A DNA stretch of 64,000 nucleotides from Bryoerythrophyllum caledonicum (Eukaryota > Streptophyta > Bryopsida > Pottiales > Pottiaceae), in the NCBI GenBank assembly GCA_963971425.1, contig OZ020521.1, positions 24,196,012-24,260,011 on the forward strand. Reading direction: 5' to 3'. The translations under genes and the position numbers were made by a program. Of this stretch, positions 33,070 through 44,224 are shown in pieces. Position 1 is the stretch's first letter, and the number at the start of each line of letters is the position of its first letter. The notes below the pieces were generated by a model. The model was given only the letters and a program-made list of their open reading frames with translations. It was not told where the DNA came from and made no database searches.

Positions 33070-34035
33070 ATTTCAACTGCTTTGAGAATCAATGCACGGA
33101 CTGGTGGAGTTTCCTCCCTTCATGATCACTCTCTGGATTTCCAGACGGCCCTTCTTCCCTCTGTGGACTTCCAGCTCGCAGGTTCGTTTTCTGGACTTTA
33201 CTCGTGCTCTGTCCTGGAAGGTGTTGGTCTGCTGCCTGGTTCGTTGGCTTGTACCCTTGGGCTCGGCCCTTGAACTCAAGTCCTCGGTCTTGGGTCCTTG
33301 ACCTTGGGCTCGGGTTAAGGTGCGGACTCGGCTTAGTATTTATTCCCCTTAACGTTTTGTAAGCACTCTCTATTTTCCTTATCCTAATACTAACTAAGGA
33401 TTAACACTTAGATTCGCCCTAACCTTCCCACCTAACTATTTTCTGTATTTTAACCTCTCCTATCTAACTAACTAATTTAAAAAAAAAATTCGTGGTACAT
33501 CCATGAACCGTAAATGCATAGACGGTTTGCCTTCTCTCCCAAAACTTTGTCATCTAGGATGAATCTATGAAAAATAAGTGGAATTAGTAGCCCTAAACTA
33601 ATCAATGCATCCACGGGAGGCTCTTGTAAGGCATGATCATTTAAAAGGTCACTTCAGGTTTAAGCGGTGGTGAGCATTGTCCGTAAGCATGGTGCTATTT
33701 TTATGGTTTTTAGTGCTCACTTGAAGGTAGTGTATGCAAAGATGGATTTTGAGAGAAAGAGTACTAAGTTATTGGAGGTGCATGAGAGTGTATATGATTG
33801 CCATTAAACTCTAAAGAGAACTTGAAGAAAAGATATATGCATGCAGATGATTTATGAGAGGCAACACTTTTAGGTTGTTCATCAAATGCGTGTAAATGTA
33901 CGTATTTCAACCCCACCTCCTTGTGCTTTGGAAAAGGTCTAATAGGCTCTCATTGCCTTCAATGCGACTATAGTCTCTAGGTTTCTTCTTTTGCCTTGCT
34001 CAGGGTTGTCTACATAGACGTACAAGGGCCCAAAG
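33070..34035. other. No feature recognised
   Basis: No supported gene. The part at 33380-33500 repeats leader-like words also seen at 31330-31450. Confidence 0.4.
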
Positions 34036-34256
34036 ACAACGGACGGACGGACAGTCGGACAGACGGACAGGACGGACAACACCGTTACCAGATAGATGCC
34101 TAGAATATTCTAGAGAATATGCCTCAAATCTATAAGAATATCCCCAAATATTCCGGAATATACTAGAATATTCTCGAATATCTTCTACTAGACGGACAAT
34201 AGCCTCTATCGGACAGACAGCCGGACGGACGGACACTACCGGACGGACGGACGCCG
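34036..34256. repeat. GGAC tetranucleotide arrays enclosing heat-shock-element-like motifs
   Basis: Two runs of (a/c)GGACGGACGGAC words, about 34042-34080 and 34190-34256, enclose roughly 100 bp dense in GAA/TTC units. Inside are aGAATATTCtaGAGaat (about 34091), aTTCcgGAAt (about 34149) and aGAATATTCtcGAAt followed by TTC (about 34163). Alternating nGAAn/nTTCn units at 5-bp pitch are the definition of a heat shock element. The module may be regulatory or just a repeat. No adjacent gene explains it. Confidence 0.5.
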
Positions 34257-34259
34257 GAA

Positions 34260-34940
34260 CAACCCTGGCCTTGCTCTTGGTCTAACTCAACCTTGGTTAA
34301 AATTAAAATGGAGTAATTTCCATTTGTTGAAGAAAAAATGTATGCCTTCTAGGGGTTTCAGATCCGAAAGCTCCATCAGGGCATCTATTTCTTTTACTAA
34401 AAATGAAGATCCCCTTTTCCTTATTTCAACCATTCATGCAATAGTGACTTATGTCCTGGCAGGTTGGATTTTGGGTATGGCAAATAGCAATGCTTGTGCA
34501 CACTTCAAGCGTGTATGTATATTCATATCAATTCCACTCTTTAAGCTTAGAAAGGGATTAATGGCCATAGAGAGACACTATCGGCGCCTTTGAGGAGACT
34601 CCGCAATCTATAGGCTCGTTTTAACTTGCTCTTGCTCTAGATTATTGGTGGTCAAAATTAGAAGGGGCTGGTCAAATTTAGAGGGGTAGTCAAAATTCAC
34701 ATTTTTCTCAAGGGGCTTTTAGATTAGAAGGCCTGAGAGGCATCCATTTTCCCCCCAATAACTGGAATTCTTGCCTCTCCTAATTTTGGCCACTAATAAA
34801 TTTGCAGCTTATGTTCTCATGGAATACACTCGAGGAAGGAGAAGTAGACGTGGTTGTACTTATTTTAAGTGTGTATGTGTATGCATAAGAATCCCACCCT
34901 TCATACTTTGGAGAGGAGCAGAAAACTTTAGAGAAGAACT
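34260..34940. other. No feature recognised
   Basis: AT-rich sequence with two short plus-strand frames (34324-34593, 34771-34983) that contain weakly similar words (each has a 'tttaagcgtgta' / 'ttaagtgtgtatg' block) but no domain. Confidence 0.4.
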
Positions 34941-34943
34941 ATC

Positions 34944-36462
34944 TATCACGGGACATGGCGTCAAAGGCCTCTCCGCATCGTAGTGTTTTAGTGTAGATTA
35001 GTTTGTTACTAATCTACAAGTTTAAGGACGTCCGGCAACGCACTGCATTCATTTATGAATGATTTTTATCCACTTAGAATTGTGTTTGTTTGCGTATAGC
35101 GCCGCACACGTCCTTGACTTGAAGTCTTTGTCAAGTTAAGCTTTGTGAGTGAGTTTGAGAGTATTTACTGATACCTTTGCTTGTAAGTGATTGTTTATCA
35201 CTAATAAAGGCTCCGCATTCTATTATACTATGTGCACTAATTGATTCTCTCTTTGTGAACTACAACACGCTTGACTACTCTTGTATTTCACTAGTTATTT
35301 ACTTGACAAAGATCCTCCCACGTTCTTCTCTTTAGTTCTAGAATTTGAGAAAATTTGAGAAAATTTGGGTGACTTTAGAAAAATTCAGGTTGCTTTAATT
35401 CATGTTGTAGAATGCGTCAAGATGGAGCCAACTCAATAAACGGCGCCTAAATCGGACAATTTATGAGCAAGATGTAAGGAGCGCAGGAATTGGAAGAAGA
35501 AGAATAACTACTCAATCTGATTCTATAATTTTTCATCCACTATGCAGTTATCATCCACGACAAAATTTCATCCGTGGTCAATTTTCATCCTTTTTTTGGC
35601 AAATTCATCTGTTGCGAGCAGTTTTCATCCATAATAGACGAAGCTGTAATTTTGTGCAAAATTCACTTAGCTTTAAGCTAATATCTCCCAAAAAATAAAT
35701 TGAATTCCAACTTTGGATTTGAGCTCTCCAAAGAGGTTTCTACCTAGAAGATAGGGAAAAATTGAGTTTGTTTAAAACCTTATTTTTGTCGGTTGTTAAT
35801 AAATAAAAATAAAATATTACTATTTAAACTTTGGAGGTATGTAACTAGGGCAATTTAACTCGGTTTTGAGTGAAATTTGCACCAATATTTAGAGCATTTC
35901 ACCGTTAATTGAATTTTGATATTGGATTGGTGATAAGCGCGTTTGTCACCCAATGTGTGATTTTCATTGAAGGGACTTGTATTTATAAACGCCGCAATTG
36001 CATTAGCTCACTACCTCTTTAGTTTAAGACTTTGGGAAGGACACCTTTGGGTGTTTCCTTTGTATTGTTGTAGGTTTTTGCAACTAGTGACGATCCACTA
36101 TAGGCCTGTGCCAGTAGTTTTGGTCATTTTTTTTTATGGCTTTTATATTCTTGGAGGAGAAGATCCGATTTTGATTTCCGGATGCTTCTGCGGTACCTCC
36201 TGTGTGTTGCCGGCTTGTTGTTGGTGTTTTCCGATGGCCCCATTTTCTATTGTCCCAGATTGTGATAGGGTACCGTAGGCGTGAAGTCATATTAATGGCC
36301 AGCAAGACCTTTCTATGTGGAAGGTTAAAGTTGGACATGTGCTAGCCGAAGGTGATGACGAGTGAACCACAAAGTTTGGTGGTTTTGCAGGTGCAGGTTG
36401 TTCGTTTGTATCCTTACCTTTTAGATAATTCTCATAGATAGAACCCAAGGTGATTTTTGATT
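34944..36462 (+). repeat. 5' LTR and leader of the decayed gypsy element
   Basis: It aligns with 55372-56418. Shared words include tagattagtttgttactaat, agcgccgcacacgtccttga and several TTTCATCC motifs (about 35534-35620). In the decayed copy aataaagg near 35210 could be a polyadenylation signal. The LTR/leader border and primer-binding site are not certain in either copy. Confidence 0.6.
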
Positions 36463-39400
36463 ATGGTGAATTCCCGGAGTCGGTTATCACCAATCCAATA
36501 TGACCACCTCACCAAATCACTCGGAGAGTGTTTCCACCACAGAATTTCGGCCAGGGTTGGATACCGACGAGGCTTTTGAGCCTGTTTTGGCGTTGGATAC
36601 CAACCGTAGGCTTCAGATCTATGACGTAAGCACGTTTAACGACATAGAGGACAATCTCTATTGTATCCTACGAGACAGATCCTTGAGATGGGTTGAAGGC
36701 ATGTCTCTACTCGATTGGCCGCTCTGGTTTCAGACCTAGATGAAGGAAAGCGTCACCGAACACCGTCGTTTACCGGCTAGTATACGTTTGAGCTCTTGGC
36801 AAAGCATTTGGAGCTAGAGGCTCTGCAAACATAAGGGATGTAGACTACGCAACACGAGGCATAGGTTCGTCTGGTTGAGGAGTACTAGCGCCAACCTGTG
36901 GAATTGGTGACTCCACTCAAGGAGAGTGCGGTTGCCCAACTCTCGGCTTCCGTTGAGGAGCCCAAGGTGGAAGAAATTTTCCTCGGTGAGGACTTGAGAG
37001 GCAAGGGTGTTGCCATTGTGGGCGAACGAGCTGGCATAGGGGCCATGTCCCTTTTAGCCGTAGCCACACATGCAGCATTGGTGGCGGTTGGCAGCCGGCT
37101 AGCCTTTGATCCACCAACGCAATTTATGGCGCATCTGGAGGTGGAGTTTGGGGGATTCAGGCGTGATCAAATGTAGCGCATTTAGGATCTCTGCCAAAAT
37201 AAGGAGGATATTCCATGGAATCCATGCACTATGTATATCTGATTGGCACGGTTGTCAGTGGAGGCCGGTGATGTGTTCAAGGAGCGCCAACTGGTGAAGA
37301 TCTTTATCTCCAAGCTTGATAAGCGGATGGTGAAGTTGATTAGACGACATCTTCTTTTATGGTATCACGGATATGCGACTTTGTGAACCAAGAAGGAGGC
37401 CCTTATTAGACAGTTAGATGTAAACGGCCGTTGTTAGACAGTTAGATGAATGCTGCCACTTCTGCTAGCGCTCCCACTCCGATCCTGGTTCCACCGGTTG
37501 CTTTGACTCATAGAGATGTTGCACACACCTTGGCGTATAAGGTGTTGCAGTCGACGGTATCTACGGGTGTGGATTTTCTGACTCCAAATTTTCAACCATC
37601 AAATGAATTCCACTTGGCGGATAGTATGCTAGAGGGCAAGGTGCCCTTGCCAACGTTAAAGGTGTCGTAGGCAATGACAACTCCATCCTCCAAGGAGGAT
37701 TTGGTGGCAATGCGGGCCAAGTTGGGGGCGGAGACTATTTCCGCGTTTCAGGCCAATGCCACGTCGACACCTATGGAGCAGTCCTTCAGGGATCAGTCCT
37801 TGATATTTGAAGTGGCTTATTTGTTTGACATTGCGGCTCAATCAGCACGAGAGCGACGAGTGTGCGTCCAAGGATGGTATGTTTGGTGAATGACGGAGAA
37901 TCATGATGGTTGACCGCACAGACAACAACTTCATTCGAGCTACCCCTCTACATGTTATAATGGACTTTAGAGCTCAGCTAGTGATGATTGACAAACTACT
38001 AGCCCAAGATTTGGGTCTAGGTCCTGGGACCTTGAACATTTACGATCGTTACATCGATGACTGGCAGTCTGGCACAGAGAAGGCCATGGGATATCCTCGA
38101 CATTTGTTGCGGTTGATGTTTGACGTGAGTTCTAGTCCACTGTCCTGCCATGTATCTCCCCAGTGCGTTGTGACTGGTGCCACCAACTACAATATTTTGG
38201 TGGATCAGCAAGCACTTTATCTACTCCATTTTGAGGTGAATAACTAGACAAAGGAGGCCTGAATTATGCCTCCGTGGTCACCGAGTGATGGCAAAAAGGA
38301 GCTCATTCCAGTTGTCATTGCAGCTAGCGCGGTGGCTTCTATGGCGGATGCTATGTTTGGGTGTAGTGCCTTGGCATCCAATTTCCCATGTGGTTCTACG
38401 CTTTTGGAAAAGACATGCTTTTATGTTGGTGGTAGCGGAATCATGTCAGTATAGATCAGTGGAGATTCATGCACGTCATTGCAAGGATCAAATTCTTCCA
38501 ATGGGGACTCAGTTGGAGCTCACACGGACTCTTGGACTTTGCTATTGGCTAGTACTATTGAGTGGCGACCACCACATGTGGGTACTACCCTCGTGGAGAT
38601 ATTTTTTGGTATTGTTATGAGGCTCGCGGCTGTGTTCGAGGCCGGGCTCAAGGTACAGTGATACATCCACGTTGATAGTAGCTTTGCAGCCAACCGTGTC
38701 GTTTATCATCACATTCAACTTCTTCTAACAATGTATCCGGAGCAATTCCCACCTTTTGCGATTTGAGGATGTTTTGACACGTTGCCACATGATGTGATGT
38801 TGATCAATGAGGATGATTTGCGCCGGTTAGTTCACGTGGACTTGGTGACTATCAGATGGCCTTGCCAAGGCCACTCACGGGTGAGGAGTGGATGTGGCTT
38901 GGATGATCCACGGTTGAGGCTCTTTGCGGATTTGCTCAGACTCATCCAATGTTGGATTACCCACCAATCATGGCCACCGAGGTACATTTTTAAGAATGTA
39001 CCTTTATTGAGGAATACATGGATGACTGTGCGTGAGTATAGAGCATACATCCATCACCTTCTTGGTTCCCCGATGTTTGTAGATGATGCGCTGTTGGGAT
39101 CTTACGCCCATCCTCCACGTTGGATTTGGACCAGCATGGCATCATTGGCAACGCTCATCTCTGCACTTGCTCAAGTGCAACGGCTCGTGCGTCGTGAGGT
39201 CGACTACAACTTGAATGACGACCATGTTTCCACGGTGGTTATCAAGGATGATGGGTCACCATTGGCCATCAAAACCCGCTTTGGTTTCACTCGGGGGACG
39301 TTTTCCACGTTCATGTGCTATCCAGAGTCTTTTGCTTGCAGGACACCCGGTCTAGGCATGGTTTGGGATTCATCTTCCCTAACTTACGACGAGCTTTTGG

Positions 39401-39832
39401 GCAATGAGAGGGAGCGACCAATGGATTTTTTGACAGGCAGTGCCGCCGCACTAGATCTTTTAGACGGTTAGTGTTGTTACTTGTTGGATAAAGCTATTGA
39501 CTTCAACGCTCTAGTTTTTCTTTGTCGCCTCTCAGTCGTCATTTAGTGCAATTTGCATGACCATCCACGTGTGGTGGATCCAGACTCAGACTGACAAAGG
39601 GCAGCGGTACCACATCTTACAAGGATCGAGGAAGCAAAGCTGATTTTTTGTTTCAAGAGGCACGTAGCTGAGGAGCTTTGTGCTCAGCATGTCTTTGCAG
39701 CCTTGGCTGAGGACTTTGGACCAAAAGATACCGGAGATATCTTTTTCCGATTTTATCTCCACGACAGGGGATTTTCTATGGATCCTGGAGTAAGGAGTCT
39801 AGAGGCATGAATGCCTCTCTACTACTAAGTAG
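36463..39832 (+). pseudogene. Decayed gag-protease-DNA methyltransferase frame
   Basis: It starts at the ATG aligned with the better copy and ends at the conserved TAG (39830-39832). Stops appear at many positions, e.g. a Trp codon changed to TAG near 36737 and two TAG codons near 37173-37185. The zinc-knuckle region is deleted near 37400. The protease DSGA motif reads DFRA. The longest remaining frame, 38782-39471, covers the methyltransferase. PCQ is kept (WPCQGHSRVRSG), but motif I reads IFFGIV instead of LFAGIG and the ENV motif reads KNV. All catalytic functions are therefore lost. Confidence 0.8.
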
Positions 39833-40739
39833 CAATCACCGATCGTGTCGGTTTGCGGTGGCTCTCTTACAGTGGAGAAGAAGACGACGAAGTTTGATGA
39901 TTGGCCTTTGGATCAGTGCTCACATCTTATTCGTGTTGAGGCACGAAGGATACGAGCGTTTATACGTTCATATTGTAGCTCTTTTTCCTTTAGCTTCCAT
40001 GATTTGGAGAGCTACAAAGGCAAGCTCATTTACATTCAATTGTAGGATGACCACCCGATCTTCAAAGGACCATACAAGCTCGATTTTTCAAAGAAAAGTT
40101 GGGATTCAGACTCATTGTTTGGAGTTGTTGGCCGCTAGCTTCCAACAACTCCAAACGGCAAGTACGTTTGTTGGCTGAGCTCTCCAACGGCAAGTACGTT
40201 TGTGCACGATTATGCCATCAAATGAAAACATCTTTTGCAACTGGACGAAGAACCGGATGTGTGGGGATTATAGGCCGGTCCATCGCTAGACCAAGTTAGT
40301 CTGGTATCCCATGCCCACGCCGGAGGAGTTGTTTCATGCGGTGGGCTAACCTAGAGTATTTAGTTCTTTGGATTTGTGGACTAGATACCACCAGTTGCCA
40401 TTGATGATGGATGACCGGGTGAAGATTGCATTAATGGGCATTGATTAGGATAGAAGAGAGCAACTCTACCATTCAAAGTTTCTTCCATTTGGCATGAAGA
40501 ATGCACTGGCTAAATTTTAAAGGGTGATAGATCGGGTGTTGGCCGGTTAACCGTTTGCCCAATGCTACATTGATGATGTTATCATTTTTAGAAGCAGCCG
40601 ACAAGAGCTTGTGAAGCATCTTTAAGCGGTATTCAAGAGGTTACTCGAGTGGGGATTATGCTTGCACCATGGCAAGTGCAAGTTCTTCTACGATCAATTG
40701 CCATATTTGGGATATATGATTGTTCCAAGGGGTCTTGGT
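39833..40739 (+). pseudogene. Decayed, truncated reverse transcriptase
   Basis: The sequence directly after the TAG begins CAATCA, as in the better copy. RT blocks remain readable: MCGDYRPV, YPMPTPEELFHAVG, KFLPFGMKNA and the catalytic-loop block YIDDVIIF near 40570. They are broken by stops. At 40585-40589 this copy has five T where the better copy has four, giving the uninterrupted frame. Homology ends at about 40739. Confidence 0.8.
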
Positions 40740-41275
40740 GCGGGAGTTTGAAACTCCCACTTGGTTGCCCCTACCAAAAAAATTAGTTGAATTGTGATTT
40801 TTAGTCTTAGATATCCGGCAAAGTAGTTAGTATTACGTAGAAGTAGGTTGTATAATAATTAGTGAAAGTCAGTGAATGCTTAAGTAGCTAATTAGTATTA
40901 CAGTGGTGATAAAACCGGGCCTTAAAACTACCAAGGTTGTGCCCAGAAAAACCTAGAAAGAATGCCCAAGAAGGATCTCCGGACAAAAGTCCAAATCACC
41001 ACTTAAGACTAAACTAACTAGTCAAAGTCTTCATCAACTAGATAGTATTTTTAGTAGTCTTAGTTTTAGTAGTAGTTGTTTAGGTTTTTACGTTGTTGTT
41101 GTAGAAGTTTTAAATTCCTATTTGAGAAAATGGGCACTTAATTTTATATGAAGAGAAGACAATTTTTTTTATAAATAAATAAATAAATAAATAAATAAAA
41201 TTAAAAAAAAATAATCCATACCATGGTATCAACCAGGGTATGACCCAACACGAGTACCCGGGTATCAAACGGACC
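40740..41275 (+). repeat. Dispersed repeat R, copy 2, at the break of the decayed gypsy
   Basis: It starts at GGGAGTTTGAAACTCCCAC, a perfect hairpin-forming start directly after gypsy RT sequence. It continues through cttggttgcccctacc, an A/T-rich tail with (aaat)n at about 41176-41202, and a block with gtatcaaccagggtatgac. It is the plus-strand partner of 13010-13543. Either it inserted here and the rest of gypsy was lost, or a recombination joined the two. Confidence 0.55.
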
Positions 41276-41279
41276 AGCC

Positions 41280-41695
41280 CCCAGGCATCAACCAGCCCCC
41301 AGGCATAGCCAGCAGCCCCCCAGCCTTCCTCCGACCCTCCCTTGGCCGTCGACCCCTACCTTCCCCTCCCTCTCCTGCAACCTCCCCTTCTCTTCGTTCT
41401 CCTCCCTCATCGTTCCTCCCGCTCTCCCGATCTCCCTCCTCCCTCTCTAATTTTTTTTTCTCTCTCTCTTGTAGTCTCTCTCTCCCATTTTTTTTTAAAG
41501 AGATTAGATTCTTTTTGGATTTGAGGATCTTTGGAGGAGGGTTTGTGAGAAGAAAAAGTTGAAGAAGAAGTTGAAGGAGGCGGTTCAAGGAGATTTCAAG
41601 GTTGTTGGAGGAGGCTTTTCAAGGAGGTATTGTAGGAAGCGTGAAGCAAGGGCGCGGAAGCTAGGGTTTTTGAGGTGAGTTGGTGACACCTAGGG
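41280..41695. other. Pyrimidine-rich stretch, possible 5' end of a gene
   Basis: CT-rich runs (41340-41500) are followed by a purine-rich stretch with aaggaggc words and a possible splice donor (tttttgaggtgagt, about 41669). This can be a leader or first exon of a lost gene. The Glu/Arg/Gly-rich minus frame at 41265-41588 is a low-complexity artefact. Confidence 0.3.
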
Positions 41696-41699
41696 TTTA

Positions 41700-42680
41700 A
41701 AAATTGCCATTCGAAGTTTTATTTTTTTGTAAACTAAATTTGATTTCAAATGATAATCCAAACCTAGGTTTAGGAAAGTTTTCAGTGTTCACTACATGTT
41801 GAAAAAGCATAATGTGTAAAATATGATGATCTCTAGGTATTATGTACAGAAGACGTATATCAAATTTTACAAGTTTGGGTTCGAATTTTTGGGATAGATC
41901 ATACTGCCCATGGCACTAAATCATACATAACCTCAACCATTTTATGTTTCTTGAATATAATTTAGCATTTATAGAAATAACCCCTATTTGAAACGCCTCC
42001 TCAGGCCCGACTCCCTACTCATACAACATGTCTCCTATATCCCCAAAAATATCATAACAGTTTTGCACCGAAAACACTTCACAGTTGTTGGATTCTAGTG
42101 CAATGACCATAGAACAAAACCAAAAGTTTGATTTCTAGTTCTGACTGTTGGATCTCAATTAAGACTAATTAAAAAATATGTTTACAAAATTTCCAAAACT
42201 TTGACCGCACAGATTGAAAGATTATAGTGTGTGAAGTGAAGCCAAGAAGTCATTTACTTCACTGCGTTTAGTGGATCTGCAGACTTTGACTTTACTTGGT
42301 GTCAAAATTTTGAACTACAAAAGGTCTAAATCCACTACCTTAAGCATGATGTTAGTTCCTTAGACAACAATTTTTTGAGGTAGAGGACAAGTGTAGCGTA
42401 TTCAAAACAACTGTGGAAGTAGTGGAGGTTCAAACTTTGCGAGTTCAAACTTTTTTTCCTTCTGAACTTAATGTGTTTTGGATTACTAAACCGAATGGTC
42501 AATAGGAAAGTTTACACCACATATTAATGTGGAGAAAATAAAATGTAACAAATACAAAGATATGTAGGTTTTATGTGAAAATTAATAAGATCTTTTGGTA
42601 CCTCGCCCGACTATGAGTGACAATGTGTGAAAATGTTTGACTTGGGTTGGTATGCTGTTTTAAAAAAATTCAATAAAGAG
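41700..42680. repeat. Dispersed repeat A, copy 4
   Basis: This copy starts inside the unit (aaattgccattcg, with a 'caaatgataatccaaac' block) and continues into a second pass through the unit (aaggtctaaatccactacc at about 42319). It therefore again looks like two joined units. Conserved words match copies 1-3. It is noncoding. Confidence 0.7.
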
Positions 42681-42689
42681 AAGACTTGT

Positions 42690-43245
42690 TTTTTCAAGGG
42701 AACGGTGAAAAACATCGTTTCTCATGAGGTTTTCCATGACATAGTCATGTACATTCTTCTAAATATTTACATCTGAATCAGATGCATAGAAAAATTAAAA
42801 GTTAGATTCAAACTTTGCATGTTTAGGGTTCATGCACGCTTTGGCGACGTCCCCTTCCATCCAATTGTATTCTTTCCGTGTCCATCATACTATTGTTTCA
42901 AATGAGATTTCAAATGAGACATCTTACATGTCTTGTAAATGAATATCGCCATATATAACAAATTTGAAAACACAACCAACACTAACACTCAAAAAACATG
43001 CATGAGATCAAATGTGATGAACATATTCTCTAGCCATAATCTACATCCAAAGTTTAGTCCTTGAAATGTTATTTTTAAATACACTCCAAAATGTCAAATT
43101 TTCAAAACTTTTGTAACAATTTTTTTGCTTACCTACTAGATGAAAACGCACCTAAAAAGCCCATATCCGAAGTCGGAATTCCAAAAAAATGAATATTTTG
43201 GAAGTTATTAACTCGCTGTTAAGTTAATTCTTCCAAAAAAATAGT
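42690..43245. other. No feature recognised
   Basis: AT-rich sequence, no ORF or repeat partner seen. Confidence 0.4.
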
Positions 43246-43253
43246 TTCATTCA

Positions 43254-43470
43254 CTGTGGATGAAATTCTATGCGGCGGAAGAAAAATCTCGCAATGGATG
43301 AAAATTTCCGCAGCAGATGAAAAACAGCGCAACGAATTAAAAACAGGCTGCGGATGAAAAAAAACTGCGGATGAAAAATCAGAATGCGGATGAAAATCAG
43401 ACTGCGGTTTAAATGTTTGCAGTGGATGAAAACATTCACAGCGGATGAAAATTAGAGTGCAGATGAAATT
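43254..43470 (-). repeat. Array of about ten GCGGATGAAA-type motifs
   Basis: The word (t/g)GCGGATGAAAa, or close variants with GTGGATGAAA / GCAGATGAAA, recurs roughly every 15-30 bp. Examples lie at about 43257, 43296, 43313, 43354, 43368, 43387, 43426, 43442 and 43461. The reverse complement TTTCATCC also occurs repeatedly in the leaders of both gypsy copies (35534-35620, 55486-56030) and at about 43806-43856. The spacing is irregular, so this is a motif array more than a classic tandem repeat. Confidence 0.7.
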
Positions 43471-43497
43471 TTGAAAACCTAATTATAATATTAAACT

Positions 43498-43617
43498 ACA
43501 TTACAATGGTTGGACTAATGCGTTGCAAAGCAAGCGCCATCCGCTAGTTTGCATCTATAGAAATTTAGTAGTGGTTTGCGCTTGTTTTGCAACGCATTAT
43601 AACAACCACTTTAATGA
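43498..43617. repeat. 120-bp foldback with 40-nt arms
   Basis: The left arm (43498-43537) includes taatgcgttgcaaagcaagc. The right arm (43578-43617) is its reverse complement with a handful of mismatches, and the loop is about 40 nt. The size fits a minimal foldback transposon or a short hairpin RNA locus. There is no ORF. Confidence 0.7.
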
Positions 43618-43619
43618 AT

Positions 43620-44215
43620 TTTCTATATTATTTAATATTAAGAAAAAGATTCATTTCAAAATTACTTAAAAAAAATTGGAAGACTAGAGAAGGAGCGGGT
43701 TACAAACATTAAGTGTTTCTTAATAGTGTTCGTGATAATTCTTAACACTTAGCACTAGCCATTCGCAGACGATTTTTAATCTGGAGATTGTTTTTCGTCC
43801 AGAGACTGTTTTCATCCGCTTTTCCATCCTCTGACTATTTTCATCCGCAATGGATGAAATTGTAATTTGGCCAGATTATATTAATAATGGATATCGGCTC
43901 TCTGAGTAGGGGTTTGATTTAGTAGAAAAAATAAATTGTGTAGAAGGTTTTCCAAAAACCACATTATTGTGAGTGTTTATAAAGCATTTTAAGGAAGTTC
44001 AATGCCTAACTCTGTAGGTAGATTGCTACGACATATTTACTCGGACATCTAGAACCATAACAATTTAAAGCAATGAAGTATATGCAATCATTAATACAAA
44101 CATGCATACATTAAATTGTAGAGGCATTCCAATATGAATAGCAAAAATGCTTATAGGAAGATTTTGTTGTATTCATTGATATTGTACAATGTATTTGGTA
44201 TACCATTTCGTGTAC
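43620..44215. other. AT-rich stretch with a few TTTCATCC motifs
   Basis: No gene. TTTTCATCC words cluster at about 43806-43856, as in the leaders of the gypsy copies. Confidence 0.4.
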
Positions 44216-44224
44216 TCTATAGAG

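Larger units (their letters stand above)
34944..40739 (+). mobile_element. Decayed methyltransferase-carrying Ty3/gypsy element
   Basis: This is collinear with the better element at 55372-64000 from its first base to the middle of the RT domain. Homology starts abruptly at TATCACGGGAC here and TGTCACGGGAC there, which marks the left terminus. The copy is riddled with stops and small indels. It lacks about 690 bp that hold the zinc knuckles and stops at about 40739, where repeat R abuts. Differences from the better copy are largely C-to-T and G-to-A. RNase H, integrase and PHD parts are absent. Confidence 0.85.

Noticed and set aside
41265..41588. Glu/Arg/Gly-rich nuclear protein on the minus strand
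   Set aside because: It is explained by a pyrimidine-rich plus strand; low complexity, no domain, and the opposite strand is open as well.
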